Notes: generated from the letters alone by a model not told the origin. A DNA stretch of 64,000 nucleotides from Pseudonocardia sediminis (GCF_004217185.1 NZ_SHKL01000001.1:3222001-3286000), one strand, 5' to 3'; numbered from the stretch's first letter, positions 36,571 through 45,779 are shown. Numbers and translations are program-made.

Positions 36571-36573
36571 GGT
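36568..36573 (+). promoter_or_regulatory. -10 box of the APH-type kinase gene, leaderless type
   Basis: TAGGGT overlaps the stop of the DUF389 gene and ends 7 nt before the ATG at 36581. Confidence 0.4.
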
Positions 36574-36580
36574 CTGCCCG

Positions 36581-37765
36581 ATGACAGATCCGGGTTCCCC
36601 CGGCGGTCCGATCGCCGAGGCCGTGGCCGGAGCCGAACGGCTGCTCAGCCGCCGGGCCGGGGCGAGCGTCCGTCTGGCCGACCCGGAGGACCTCGGCGGC
36701 AGCGGCCACTCGGTCGTCGCGCGGGCGCGGATGGCGCAGAACCCGTTCTCCAGCCGGCGCAGCGTCGTCGTCAAGCAGTACCTCGGCGACCTGGAGCCGT
36801 TCGACCCGTTCCGCTACGAGGTCGCCAGCTGCCAGCTGTTCACCGCGCTCCCGGCCGACGTCCGGCCCAGCCCCATGATCATCGCCCACGATCCGGCGCA
36901 GCGGCTGCTGGTCCTGGAGGACCTCGGGCGCAGCTCGACCCTGGCGGACAAGCTGTTCGGCCCGGACCGGGTCACCGCGCAGCGCGGCCTGCTCAGCTGG
37001 GCCCGCGCCCTGGGCCGGATGCAGGCCTCGACGGCCGGGCGCGAGGACGACTTCGGGGCACTGCTGCGCCGGCTGGGGGAGAAGGTCCGCCGCGACCCGA
37101 TCTCCGACGAGGCCCGCGCCGCGCTCGCCGGGCTGCCCGAGATGCTGCTCGAGGTGCTCGGGGTGGAGCTGCCGCCGTCGGCGGAACTGGAGGCGCGGGC
37201 GACGGCGCGGCTGCTCGGCGGCACCCGGTTCCGGGCGTTCAGCCCCGCCGACACCTGCCCCGACAACAACCTCGTGACGAGCCTGGGCGTACGGTTCGTC
37301 GACTTCGAATGGGGCTGCTTCCGCGACGTCGTGCTGGACGCGGCGTACTTCCGTGTCCCCTTCCCGGCCTGCCCGACGAGCTTCGCGCTGCCGCCGGGGA
37401 TGGCCGCGGAGATGCAGGCGGCGTGGCGGACCGAGGTCGCCCAGGTCTGGCCCGAGCTCGACGACTCCGAGCTGCTGGAGTCGCGGCTGACCGACGGTCA
37501 CGTGCTGTGGGTGTGGTGGTGCACGTTCACGCTGCTCCCGCGCCTGCTCGAACGCGACGGCCCGATCGGCCGCGACACCGGCCGCTCGCCGCGGATCAGC
37601 TCGGCACTGCGGCACTACTGGCGTGGTCTCGGCGCCGCCGCGGCCGTCACCGACCGTCCGGCCACGGCGGAGCTGGCGGAGCGGGTGGCCTCGGCCCTCG
37701 ACGAGCGCTACCCCGACGCGGCGCCGGACCTTCCGGTGTTCCCGGCGTTCCGCACGGCGGTGTGA
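36581..37765 (+). CDS. Aminoglycoside phosphotransferase-family kinase
   Basis: This 394-residue protein has the protein-kinase-like APH fold. A VVVKQYL lysine strand lies near residue 65, LLVLEDLG is a hinge, the catalytic loop appears as ADTCPDNNLV with an Asp/Asn pair, and DFEWGCF takes the DFG position. The usual HxDxxxxN loop is altered, so the phosphate acceptor and even activity are uncertain. The substrate could be a small metabolite; there is no reason to call it a resistance gene. A ~26-base segment with its stop codon is partly duplicated just downstream. Confidence 0.7.
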   Translation: MTDPGSPGGPIAEAVAGAERLLSRRAGASVRLADPEDLGGSGHSVVARARMAQNPFSSRRSVVVKQYLGDLEPFDPFRYEVASCQLFTALPADVRPSPMIIAHDPAQRLLVLEDLGRSSTLADKLFGPDRVTAQRGLLSWARALGRMQASTAGREDDFGALLRRLGEKVRRDPISDEARAALAGLPEMLLEVLGVELPPSAELEARATARLLGGTRFRAFSPADTCPDNNLVTSLGVRFVDFEWGCFRDVVLDAAYFRVPFPACPTSFALPPGMAAEMQAAWRTEVAQVWPELDDSELLESRLTDGHVLWVWWCTFTLLPRLLERDGPIGRDTGRSPRISSALRHYWRGLGAAAAVTDRPATAELAERVASALDERYPDAAPDLPVFPAFRTAV

Positions 37766-37900
37766 GGGCGTCGGTGTGAGGGCGTTCCGCTCGGCGGGGT
37801 GAGAGGGCCCGGTGCGGCGGGGGCAAAGATTTCCGCGCCGGTCCGCCGTCCGTCATCGTCCGCACACCGGGCGTGAGCCGGCCGCGGTGATGGTGGACGC

Positions 37901-38878
37901 GTGCGTCCGACCACCGTCCCGTCCGCACCGTCCCCGACTCCCGCCCAGGGCGACCACCTGCGCCCCGTCCGTCATCTCGTCGCACTCGGCGACTCCACCG
38001 CCGTCGGTCTCGGTGATCCGCTGCCCGGCGGAGGGTGGCGCGGGTTCGCCCCGCTGCTGCGCGACGCGCTCGGCGGGCCGGACCGGGTCCGGCTCGACGT
38101 CCTGGCCCGCACCGGCTCCCGGATGGGCTCGGCCCGGCACGACCAGGTCCCGGCCGCCGCGGCGCTCGCCCCGGACGTCGCGGTCCTGAGCGCCGGCATG
38201 AACGACACGATGCGCTCGGACTTCGACGCCGCCGCGATCGGCCGCGACTGTGCCGACGCCCTAGACGTCCTCGGCCACGCCGGCGCGCACGTCCTGCTGC
38301 TGCGCTACCACGACCACGCGCGCGTCTTCCGGCTCCCGGGCCCGCTGCGCCGCACGCTCTCCGCCCGGATCGACGCCCTCAACGCCGCGATCGACGTCGC
38401 CGTCGCCGGGCGGGACGGCGTCGGCGTGCTGGACCTGCACCGGATGCCCGGCGGCTACGACCCCGCGTCGTGGAGCGTGGACCGCCTGCACCCGTCCGAG
38501 CTCGGGCACCGCCTGCTGGCCCGGGGGCTGGGCGACCTGCTGACCGACGCCGGCTTCGCCGTGCCGGACCCGGTCCTGCCCGACTGCGCGGGCGGACGGC
38601 CGGTCACCGCGCTGGACCGCGGGCTGTGGATGCTCGTCGAGGGCGTGCCCTGGCTCGTGCGCCGCGGCCGCGACCTGGGCCCCGTGATGGTGCGGGGCCT
38701 GGGGCCCCGGCTCCGGACCCGGTGGGACAGCGGCCTCACAGCGACTGCAGGAACCGCCCCATCCGCTCCACGGCCTGCTCCAGCTGCGGCAGCGCGGTGG
38801 CGTAGGAGCAGCGGATGTGCCCTTCGCCCGAGGGGCCGAACACGCTGCCCGGCACCACGGCCACCGACTCGGCCTTGA
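37901..38878 (+). CDS. SGNH-type GDSL hydrolase
   Basis: This 325-residue esterase-like protein has block I with the nucleophile Ser (LVALGDSTAVGLG, residues ~27-39), block III Asn (SAGMNDTMR) and block V Asp/His (VDRLHPSELGHR). No signal peptide is evident, so it is probably cytoplasmic. The GTG follows GGTGGACGC. The last ~48 codons lie antisense to the 3' end of the convergent aminotransferase and read as Arg/Ala/Pro-rich sequence, so the natural end may have been lost by a frameshift or stop change. Confidence 0.78.
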   Translation: MRPTTVPSAPSPTPAQGDHLRPVRHLVALGDSTAVGLGDPLPGGGWRGFAPLLRDALGGPDRVRLDVLARTGSRMGSARHDQVPAAAALAPDVAVLSAGMNDTMRSDFDAAAIGRDCADALDVLGHAGAHVLLLRYHDHARVFRLPGPLRRTLSARIDALNAAIDVAVAGRDGVGVLDLHRMPGGYDPASWSVDRLHPSELGHRLLARGLGDLLTDAGFAVPDPVLPDCAGGRPVTALDRGLWMLVEGVPWLVRRGRDLGPVMVRGLGPRLRTRWDSGLTATAGTAPSAPRPAPAAAARWRRSSGCALRPRGRTRCPAPRPPTRP

Positions 38879-39890
38879 GCAGCCGTTCGGCGAACTCCTC
38901 CGAGCTCAGCCCCGAGGACCGGATCGACGGGAACGCATAGAACGCCCCGGCCGGCTCCGGGCACTCCAGGCCGATCTCGCGCAGGCCCTTCACGAACACC
39001 CGCCGTCGACGGTCGTAGTCGGCGACCATCTCCGTCACGTCACCCTCGGCGGAGGTCAGCGCCTCGACGGCGGCGACCTGGGAGACGTGCGGGGCGCACA
39101 GCATCGTGTACTGGTGCACGCGCACGCACAGCTCGGCGATCGCGCGCGGCGCGGCCAGCCAGCCGACCCGCCAGCCCGTCATCGCCTGGGCCTTGGAGAA
39201 CCCGCCCAGCACCACGGTCCGCTCGCGCGCGCCGGGCACCGCGCCCAGGCAGGTGTGCGACCCGGTGTAGGTCAGACGGTCGTAGATCTCGTCGGAGACC
39301 AGGTAGAGGTCGTGGCGCTCGGCCAGGCGGACGAGGTCGCGCAGCACCTCGACCGGCTGCACCGCGCCCGTCGGGTTGGCGGGCGAGCCGATCAGGATGG
39401 CCTTCGTCCGCGGCGTGACCGCCGCCTCGATCGCGGCGACGTCGATCGCGAACGAGTCCTCGGCGCGCGTCGCGACACCGACCGGCGTCCCGCCCGCGAA
39501 GGACACGCACGGCTGGTAGGCGACGTAGCAGGGCTCCGGGACGATCACCTCCTCGCCGGGGTTGAGCAGCACCCGCAGCGCGAGGTCGAGCCCCTCGGAG
39601 ACGCCGGTGGTGATCAGGCACTCGGAGTCCCAGGCGTAGTGCGCGTCGTAGCGCGACGACAGGTCGTCGCAGATCAGGCGGCGGAGCTGGGCGAGGCCGG
39701 AGTTGCCGGTGTAGGTGGTGTAGCCGTGCTCCAGGGCGTAGATGCCGGCCTCGCGGATCCGCCACGGGGTGACGAAGTCCGGCTCGCCGACGCCGAGGGA
39801 GATGACGTCGTCCATCTCGGCGGCGATGTCGAAGAACTTCCGGATGCCCGACGGCGGGCAGGCGGTGATGGTGTCGTTGAGCGGCTTCAC
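38736..39890 (-). CDS. Class I/II PLP-dependent aminotransferase
   Basis: This 384-residue fold-type I enzyme transfers an amino group using PLP. Features are ISLGVGEPDF near residue 30, GYTTYTGNSGLAQLR, GSPANPTG, VSDEIYDRLTY, and the Lys in GGFSKAQAMTGWRVG that should bind PLP. It is closest to the aspartate/aromatic aminotransferase group (AspC/PatA-like), but the amino acid is uncertain. The GTG start lies 10 bases after the Lrp gene stop, so the two form an operon and Lrp may sense the same amino acid. Its 3' end overlaps the SGNH gene by 143 bases. Confidence 0.9.
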   Translation of the reverse strand: MKPLNDTITACPPSGIRKFFDIAAEMDDVISLGVGEPDFVTPWRIREAGIYALEHGYTTYTGNSGLAQLRRLICDDLSSRYDAHYAWDSECLITTGVSEGLDLALRVLLNPGEEVIVPEPCYVAYQPCVSFAGGTPVGVATRAEDSFAIDVAAIEAAVTPRTKAILIGSPANPTGAVQPVEVLRDLVRLAERHDLYLVSDEIYDRLTYTGSHTCLGAVPGARERTVVLGGFSKAQAMTGWRVGWLAAPRAIAELCVRVHQYTMLCAPHVSQVAAVEALTSAEGDVTEMVADYDRRRRVFVKGLREIGLECPEPAGAFYAFPSIRSSGLSSEEFAERLLKAESVAVVPGSVFGPSGEGHIRCSYATALPQLEQAVERMGRFLQSL

Positions 39891-39900
39891 GTCCGAGCCC

Positions 39901-40386
39901 TCAGGGGGTGACCGGCAGGCGGTGGTCGGGCTCCGGCTCGGCGAACGTGTCGCCGTCGCGCTTGTGCGTGGCCAGCACGAAGTGCGTCGCGGTGGACTGC
40001 ACGCGGTCGATCGTGGAGAGCTTCTGGCTGACGAAGTCACTGATCGCACGGATGTCGCGGCCGACGATCGTGCAGCGCAGGTCGTGCCCGCCGGAGACCA
40101 GGTAGCAGTCGCGGACCTCGTCGAAGCGGGAGATGCGGGTGGCGACGTCGTCGAACCCGACGCCGCGGGCCGGTGCGACCGAGACGTCGATGAACGCCGT
40201 GACCTCCTGGTCCCGGCCCTCGACGGCCTCCCAGTTGACGACGGCCTTGTGCCGGCGGATCACCCCGGACCGTTCCCAGTCGCCGATCAGGGCGTCGACC
40301 TCGCCGACCGGCAGGCCGACCATCGTCGCGATGGTGTCGTGGCTCAGCTGCGCGTCGCGTTCGAGCAACTCCAGGATCTCCCGCAC
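39901..40386 (-). CDS. Lrp/AsnC-family transcriptional regulator
   Basis: This 161-residue protein has an N-terminal winged helix (REILELLERDAQLSHDTIATMVGLP, given here in parts) and a C-terminal RAM/ACT-like ligand domain (EVTAFIDVSVAPARG, VRDCYLVSGGHDLRC). Members bind amino acids and control transport and metabolism. The GTG at 40386 is chosen with AAGG 8 nt upstream. It precedes the aminotransferase by 10 bases on the same strand and probably controls that pair. Confidence 0.9.
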   Translation of the reverse strand: MREILELLERDAQLSHDTIATMVGLPVGEVDALIGDWERSGVIRRHKAVVNWEAVEGRDQEVTAFIDVSVAPARGVGFDDVATRISRFDEVRDCYLVSGGHDLRCTIVGRDIRAISDFVSQKLSTIDRVQSTATHFVLATHKRDGDTFAEPEPDHRLPVTP

Positions 40387-40435
40387 ACCGGCGACCTTAC
40401 GTCCCGCCTCCGGGCACGCGGTCCGCGGTGCGAGC

Positions 40436-40633
40436 TCAGGCGACGGCGCGCAGGTCGAGCGGTCGCACCGGCAGCCCGGTCTCGATCTCGACGAGGTGGA
40501 CGCGGGTGCAGGGCCCGCAGATCCAGACGACGCCGGTGGGGGTGTGTTCGCTGCTCCAGCCCAGGCCACGGGCGTCCGCGGGGGTGTGCGGGCGGCCGCA
40601 GAGCGGGCAGGACGATCGGGTCACGGGGTCCAT
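40436..40633 (-). CDS. Small zinc-ribbon-like protein of unknown function
   Basis: This 65-residue protein has two cysteine pairs, CPLCGRPH near residue 9 and CGPCTR near residue 40, spaced like a treble-clef or zinc-ribbon site. The rest is short and polar. It resembles small hypothetical proteins common in Pseudonocardiaceae. No clear ribosome binding site is seen before the ATG at 40633. It is upstream of the lrp gene on the same strand, 49 bases away. Confidence 0.6.
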   Translation of the reverse strand: MDPVTRSSCPLCGRPHTPADARGLGWSSEHTPTGVVWICGPCTRVHLVEIETGLPVRPLDLRAVA

Positions 40634-40809
40634 GGACGAACGGTGCCGGACCGTCGTTGCCGGGGTGTGAACGGCCGCGTCGTCGCTGTTGCGTTCGGGA
40701 GAACGCTGTGTGGTGCCGATCGTGGCGCTCCCGGTGACGGCCGTGTGGCCGGTTGATCACGATCGGGCGCACGGGGCCGATATCGCCGCTACCGGGCGAC
40801 AGAGGCGAT

Positions 40810-40815
40810 TAGGGT
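40810..40815 (+). promoter_or_regulatory. -10 box, leaderless type
   Basis: TAGGGT ends 8 nt before the ATG at 40824, and the gap holds no ribosome binding site. Confidence 0.5.
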
Positions 40816-40823
40816 CGTCGCGC

Positions 40824-41843
40824 ATGACGAGTTATCCGCCATCCGATGGCGGTGACCAGCAGCGACGCCCGGGGGACGAGGGGCAGTCGCAGGGGGGTTC
40901 ACCGCACCAGCCCGGCCAGCCGGACCCGTACGGGCAACAGCCGTATCCGCAGCAGCCGTACCCGCAGCAGGGCTACGGCCAGCCCGGGTACCCGCCGCCC
41001 GCCGGCTACCCGCAGGGCGGCGACCCCGGCTACCCGCAGGGCGGCGCCTACCCCGGCTACCCGCCACCCGGCTACCAGGGCGGGGCGCTCGACCCGGCCG
41101 ACCCGCTGGTCGCCACGACGTTCCAGCAGTGGTTCTCCAAGTCCTTCGGGGTGCTGGCACGCAGCTGGAAGGCCCTGCTGCTGATCCAGGTCGCGGCCTA
41201 CGCGGTGCCGTTCGTGCTCGGCCTGCTCGTGGCCGGTCTGGCCGTGATCGGGACACCGCCGCTCGTGGTGGCCCTGCTCGGGTTCATCGTCCTCGTCGTG
41301 TTCGTGGCGGCGCTGCTGATCGCCCAGGGCGCGTCGTACTACTTCGTGACCCAGGACGCCGCCGGGGCGCCGGAGTCGGTCGGCGACGCGGTGCGCTTCG
41401 GCGCCTCCCGGGCCCTGCCGCTGCTGGGCTGGGGCATCCTCGCCGCGATCATCGTGTTCGTCGGGTTCGTCCTGCTGGTCATCCCGGGGATCTACCTCGG
41501 CGTCGTGCTCTACGTCGTCGCCTGCGTCGTGATGTACGAGCGCGACGGGATCGGCCGCTGCTTCAGCCTGGTCAACCCGCGGTGGTTCCCGACGTTCGGA
41601 CGTCTGCTGCTGCTCTTCGTCGGCAGCGCCGTCTACCAGGGGATCATCTCCTACGTCGTGATCAGCCTGCTCGGCGACGCCGAGGCCAACCCGTGGACGC
41701 AGCCGATCGTGCAGGTGCTCTCGATCCCGGTCGCGCTCCTGTCCGTCGGGGTCGCCGTGGTGACCTACGCCGAGCTGCGCCACCACGAGGCGCCGGGCCA
41801 GGTCACGACCGCCCGCCTCTCCGCGGAGCTGACGCAGCGGTGA
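40824..41843 (+). CDS. Membrane protein with a Pro/Gln/Tyr/Gly-rich N-terminus
   Basis: Residues 1-90 of this 339-residue protein are low-complexity, built of short repeats such as [15 protein letters not shown] and [14 protein letters not shown]. About six membrane helices follow (residues ~115-325), with [20 protein letters not shown] at their start and [21 protein letters not shown] in the middle. This layout fits glycerophosphodiester-phosphodiesterase membrane-domain-like/DUF975-type proteins with a disordered cytosolic head. Function unknown. The leaderless-type -10 supports the ATG at 40824 over an upstream open frame. Confidence 0.75.
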   Translation: MTSYPPSDGGDQQRRPGDEGQSQGGSPHQPGQPDPYGQQPYPQQPYPQQGYGQPGYPPPAGYPQGGDPGYPQGGAYPGYPPPGYQGGALDPADPLVATTFQQWFSKSFGVLARSWKALLLIQVAAYAVPFVLGLLVAGLAVIGTPPLVVALLGFIVLVVFVAALLIAQGASYYFVTQDAAGAPESVGDAVRFGASRALPLLGWGILAAIIVFVGFVLLVIPGIYLGVVLYVVACVVMYERDGIGRCFSLVNPRWFPTFGRLLLLFVGSAVYQGIISYVVISLLGDAEANPWTQPIVQVLSIPVALLSVGVAVVTYAELRHHEAPGQVTTARLSAELTQR

Positions 41844-41898
41844 CCGTCGTGCCGCCGGTGTCCGGGCACACGGGGCACCGGTGGCACGCTGGTGGGCG

Positions 41899-43272
41899 AT
41901 GAGCACCGACGGCCTCTTCGACATCGACCCGGGCGGCGACGACCCCGAGCCCGACGAGCGGATCTCCGCGGCGGCACCGCTGGCCGTCCGTATGCGCCCG
42001 CGGTCGCTCGACGAGGTCGTCGGCCAGCGGGAGCTGCTCAAGTCCGGCGCCCCGCTGCGGCGCCTCCTCGAGGGCGGCGCCGCGGCGTCGGTGCTGCTCT
42101 ACGGCCCGCCCGGGACCGGCAAGACCACGCTGGCCCGACTGATGGCCGGAGCCGGCGGGGGCGGGCGTCGGTTCGTGGCCCTGTCCGCGCTCTCGGCCGG
42201 GGTCAAGGAGCTGCGGGCGGTGATCGACGAGGCGCGCCGGCGCCGCGACATGGCCGGAACGTCCACCGTGCTGTTCATCGACGAGGTGCACCGCTTCTCC
42301 AAGACCCAGCAGGACGCCCTGCTCGGTGCCGTGGAGGACCGGCTGGTGCTGCTCGTCGCCGCGACCACGGAGAACCCGTCGTTCTCGGTCGTCTCACCGC
42401 TGCTCTCACGCTCGCTCGTGCTGCAGCTGACGTCACTGGAACCCGACGACGTCCGGTCGCTGCTGCACCGCGCCGTCGCCTCGGAACGGGGGCTCGCCGG
42501 GGCGGTGACGCTCACGCAGGACGGCGAGGACGCGCTCGTCCGGCTCTGCGCCGGTGACGCCCGGCGCGCCCTGACCGCGCTGGAGGCCGCGGCCGACGGG
42601 GTGCTCGCCGACGCCGGGGACTCCCCGGCCGTACCGCCGGAGCTGGACCTCACCGCCGTCGAACGGGCCGTCACCGAGGTCGCGGTGCGCTACGACCGGG
42701 CCGGTGACCAGCACTACGACGTGATCAGCGCGTTCATCAAGTCCATCCGCGGCTCCGACCCCGACGCGGCCATGCACTACCTGGCCCGCATGATCGTCGC
42801 CGGGGAGGACGCCCGGTTCATCGCGCGCCGGCTGATGGTGCACGCCAGCGAGGACATCGGCCTCGCCGACCCGACCGCGCTGCAGGCCGCCACGGCGGCC
42901 GCGCAGGTGGTCCAGCTCGTCGGCATGCCGGAGGCCCGCATCGCGCTGGCCCAGGTCACGCTGCACCTGGCGACCGCGCCCAAGTCCAACGCCGTCATCA
43001 CCGCGATCGACGCCGCGATGTCCGACGTCCGCGCCGGCGCCGTCGGCTCGGTCCCGGCGCACCTGCGCGACGGGCACTACGCCGGGGCGGAGAAGCTCGG
43101 CAACGCCGTCGGCTACCGCTACCCGCACAGCTCGCCGGACGGCGTCCTCACCCAGCAGTACCCGCCGGACGACCTGGTCGGGCGCGACTACTACGTCCCC
43201 ACGAACCACGGCAACGAGCGGACGCTCTCCGAGCGCCTGCCCAAGCTCCGCCGCGCCGTCCGGGGCCGCTGA
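41899..43272 (+). CDS. rarA: Replication-associated recombination protein RarA (MgsA)
   Basis: This 457-residue AAA+ ATPase acts at stalled replication forks. It has the family start [15 protein letters not shown], Walker [10 protein letters not shown], Walker B FIDEVHRF followed by KTQQDALL, and the C-terminal domain with [18 protein letters not shown] and [15 protein letters not shown]. Length is usual. The ATG at 41899 is preceded by a weak GGTGGG. The equivalent in M. tuberculosis (Rv2559c) also lies near alaS. Confidence 0.94.
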   Translation: MSTDGLFDIDPGGDDPEPDERISAAAPLAVRMRPRSLDEVVGQRELLKSGAPLRRLLEGGAAASVLLYGPPGTGKTTLARLMAGAGGGGRRFVALSALSAGVKELRAVIDEARRRRDMAGTSTVLFIDEVHRFSKTQQDALLGAVEDRLVLLVAATTENPSFSVVSPLLSRSLVLQLTSLEPDDVRSLLHRAVASERGLAGAVTLTQDGEDALVRLCAGDARRALTALEAAADGVLADAGDSPAVPPELDLTAVERAVTEVAVRYDRAGDQHYDVISAFIKSIRGSDPDAAMHYLARMIVAGEDARFIARRLMVHASEDIGLADPTALQAATAAAQVVQLVGMPEARIALAQVTLHLATAPKSNAVITAIDAAMSDVRAGAVGSVPAHLRDGHYAGAEKLGNAVGYRYPHSSPDGVLTQQYPPDDLVGRDYYVPTNHGNERTLSERLPKLRRAVRGR

Positions 43273-43306
43273 CCGGCGGTCGGCGGATCGGCGGTCGGCG
43301 GCGGGC

Positions 43307-44404
43307 TCAGCCGGTCTTGAGCGAGAGCCCCAGCGTCGACAGGGCGGTGCTGATCGGCGTGAAGTAGCTGGTGCAGCCGTTCGTGCCGCCGGCGCCGGTG
43401 TGCACACCCTGGGCCTGGCCGTCGGAGGTGATGTACGGCCCGCCGGAGTCGCCCTCCTTGGCGCAGGTCGCGACCGCGGTCAGCCCGCTCTGCTGCTGCC
43501 CGTCGAAGTTCACGGTGACGTCCTTGCGGTCCACCGCGCCGCAGCTGCGCCCGCTGGTGGAGCCGTAGAGGCACACCGACGTCCCGACCGCGGCCGAGCG
43601 GCTGCCGGTCACCGTGGTGCCGCTGACGGTGGGGGTGAGCGTCCAGTCCCCGGTCACCGGGATCGCGCCGACGTCGGTGCTGCCACCGGCGCTGCGGGCG
43701 CCGGACCCGATGGTCTCCTGGTCGGCACCGGCGTACCAGGTCGACGAGCCGCGGGTGCAGTGCCCGGCGGTGATCAGCCAGCCGGCCGAGCCGTCGGTCG
43801 CGGAGAAGCCGGCGGTGCAGCGCTTGCTGCCGTCGGTGATCGTGTCCCCGCCGCCGATCGAGGCCTGCAGGCGCGGCGCGGACGGCACCTTCTCGATCCG
43901 CACGGCCGACGGGTCCAGCCCGCCGAGCAGCTCGGCCACCGGTGAGCTCGGCGCCCCCTCGACCTCGGAGACGACGAGCTGCTGGGACCTCTCGTCGACA
44001 CCGAACGCGGCCAGCGACGCGGGCATCCCGGTCGCGGTCCGCTCGGTGAGCGTGCGCAGCGCGGCCGACGGGTCGCGGCGCGGCTCGTCCCGGACGACCG
44101 GCGTCGCGCCGAGGGCGGACAGGGCCGGGGCGAGCGCGGCGTCCCAGGTCCCGACCATGAGCCGTCCCGTGGAGTCCGGCCCGGAGGCGGACGACGGCTC
44201 GAACCAGATCCCGGCGAGCGCCCCGCCCGCGGCCGTGGTCACCGCGGGGACGAGCTCCGACGCGGCGGCCTCGTCCAGCCCGTCGAGGGGGAGCGACGGA
44301 GCGGCGACGGCCGTGCCGACGCCGACCGTCCCGGTGACGGCCAGGACACCGGCGAGGAGGGCGAGCGCGGTGCGGCGAGGCCGGTGCGGGCGGCGCAGGT
44401 GCAC
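43307..44404 (-). CDS. Secreted chymotrypsin-like serine protease (S1, streptogrisin/alpha-lytic type)
   Basis: This 365-residue preproprotease has a signal peptide (RRTALALLAGVLAVTGTVGVG, cleavage near residue 35), a prodomain of about 150 residues, and a mature domain from near residue 182. The triad is His215 (TAGHCT), Asp244 (STDVG) and Ser320 (GDSGGP). Three Cys pairs, probably 196-216, 278-288 and 314-344, match streptogrisin disulfides. The GTG at 44404 has AAGGA 6 nt upstream. It is exported and should digest proteins outside the cell. It is divergent from the sigma factor gene across a 426-base spacer. Confidence 0.92.
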   Translation of the reverse strand: MHLRRPHRPRRTALALLAGVLAVTGTVGVGTAVAAPSLPLDGLDEAAASELVPAVTTAAGGALAGIWFEPSSASGPDSTGRLMVGTWDAALAPALSALGATPVVRDEPRRDPSAALRTLTERTATGMPASLAAFGVDERSQQLVVSEVEGAPSSPVAELLGGLDPSAVRIEKVPSAPRLQASIGGGDTITDGSKRCTAGFSATDGSAGWLITAGHCTRGSSTWYAGADQETIGSGARSAGGSTDVGAIPVTGDWTLTPTVSGTTVTGSRSAAVGTSVCLYGSTSGRSCGAVDRKDVTVNFDGQQQSGLTAVATCAKEGDSGGPYITSDGQAQGVHTGAGGTNGCTSYFTPISTALSTLGLSLKTG

Positions 44405-44830
44405 GGAGAGTCCTTACGGGGGAGCGGTGCGGTCGGTAACCGGCTCAACGAGGCTGCTCCGTTCAGGTCACGCGTCGACACGGATCGCCACGGTCGGATG
44501 ACAGGCGACAGTGCCGATACACGACGTCGGGACGCCGTCGAACGGCGGCCCGCTACTCGACCGGACGGCATACCGCAAATTGTGCATATGCATTGACCCC
44601 CAGGCGTTACCTGACCAGGGTTGATCCCAGGCCGGAACACGGCCGGGATCCGGACCCACCGATCCCGGCCGGGGCCACCGGGAGTCGTCCGGACCACGCG
44701 ACTCCGGCGGGACGAACCCCGCAGCTCCGGCTCCGGGACTACACCATGTGCGCCGCCGTCACACCCCGACGACCACGGGGTGTGTTCGACGACGCCGGAA
44801 CACGGCGCGTGACCGCGCGCCGGAGGAGCG
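44405..44830. promoter_or_regulatory. Divergent spacer between protease and sigma factor, with palindrome and hairpin
   Basis: The 426 bases hold an unusually A+T-rich patch with the palindrome TGCATATGCA (44583-44592), followed at once by TTGACC. Nearer the sigma gene, CACACCCCG (44760-44768) pairs with CGGGGTGTG (44776-44784) around a 7-nt loop, and GTGTTC/GAACAC (44782-44787, 44798-44803) overlaps it as a competing inverted repeat. No gene was found here. The -10 boxes cannot be assigned with confidence. Confidence 0.45.
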
Positions 44831-45589
44831 ATGGGGATGTACGTCGTGCAGAGCGCAGTGGACACCGAGCAGGCCGACCCGTCCGGGGACCTGCCGCCGG
44901 TGCCGGTCACCCGTGAGGACGATCTGCTCTCGCCGGAGATGCTGCGCGCCGCCGTGGCCGGGGACCCGATCGCCGTCGCCACCCTGCTGGGCCGCATCCA
45001 CCCGCAGGTCCAGCGCTTCTGCCGGGCCCGCCTCGGACGCCGCGAGACCACGATGGGCTCGGCCGACGACGTCGCCCAGGACGTGTGCATGGCCGTCCTG
45101 GCCGTGCTGCCCGACTACCGCTTCGCCGGCGTCTCGTTCCGCGCGTTCGTCTTCGGCATCGCCCGGCACAAGATCGCGGACGCGTTCCGGGCCATGGCCC
45201 GCAACCGCTGTGACGCCGTCGAGGAGCTCCCGGAGCGGATCAGCACCGACCACGGCCCGGAGCAGATGGTGCTCGAGGCCGAGCGCAACGGCCGTCTGGA
45301 GGAGCTGCTCGCGGTGCTCGGGCCGCGCCAGGTCGAGATCCTGACCCTGCGCATCGCGGTCGGCCTCTCGGCCGAGGAGACGGCGGCCGCGCTCGACTCC
45401 ACCCCCGGCGCGGTCCGGGTGGCACAGCACCGGGCCCTGCAGCGTCTGCGCCGCGAGCTCGAGGAGCGCGCCGGCCGCCGCGAGGCCGCGCTCGGTGCCG
45501 CCGTCTCCCTCATCCCCGCGCCGCGCGTCGCCGAGGTCTCCGTCCCGGCGCAGCGCTCCTCCGACGAGCGGGTCGCCGTCGCCGTCTGA
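44831..45589 (+). CDS. Sigma-70 family factor, SigD/ShbA-like
   Basis: This 252-residue factor has region 2 (LGRIHPQVQRFCRARLG, DDVAQDVCMAVL, FRAFVFGIARHKIADAFR) and region 4 (LGPRQVEILTLRIAVGLS, then TPGAVRVAQHRALQRLRRE). It closely resembles M. tuberculosis SigD and Streptomyces ShbA, which drives transcription of the main sigma gene hrdB. A ~45-residue Ala/Val-rich tail extends beyond those. No anti-sigma gene follows. ATG at 44831 lies 4 nt after GGAGG, and ATG at 44837 is 10 nt after it, so either may be used. Confidence 0.88.
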   Translation: MGMYVVQSAVDTEQADPSGDLPPVPVTREDDLLSPEMLRAAVAGDPIAVATLLGRIHPQVQRFCRARLGRRETTMGSADDVAQDVCMAVLAVLPDYRFAGVSFRAFVFGIARHKIADAFRAMARNRCDAVEELPERISTDHGPEQMVLEAERNGRLEELLAVLGPRQVEILTLRIAVGLSAEETAAALDSTPGAVRVAQHRALQRLRRELEERAGRREAALGAAVSLIPAPRVAEVSVPAQRSSDERVAVAV

Positions 45590-45664
45590 CGCCCTGCCCG
45601 GGACGGCCCGGCGCCCGGCGCGGTGGCCCGGCCACCGCGGGCGGAACGGCCCGGCACCGGCGGG

Positions 45665-45700
45665 TAACCTGGACCCCGATCTCCACGCGCGTGGCGATCG
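45665..45700 (+). promoter_or_regulatory. -10 box and leader hairpin of alaS
   Basis: TAACCT (45665-45670) is a good -10 box and predicts a leader of about 100 nt. Right after it CGATC-T-CCACGCGCGTGG-C-GATCG (about 45677-45700) forms a hairpin at the 5' end of the RNA. I do not recognise a T-box or other known riboswitch. Confidence 0.4.
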
Positions 45701-45779
45701 AGGTGTGCCAGCCCCGCCCGCGCCCGCCGTACGGTGATCGACATCTGCCGAGTGCCGTACCCGTCACGAGAGTTTTCCG

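Noticed and set aside
36581..37765. Aminoglycoside resistance gene
   Set aside because: Only the fold is shared; the catalytic loop is altered and nothing links it to antibiotics.
43273..43306. Terminator between rarA and the protease gene
   Set aside because: The spacer has direct repeats of CGGCGG(A/T)CGG but no convincing inverted repeat.
45671..45779. T-box riboswitch before alaS
   Set aside because: The T-box sequence and specifier stem were not found; only a simple hairpin is visible.
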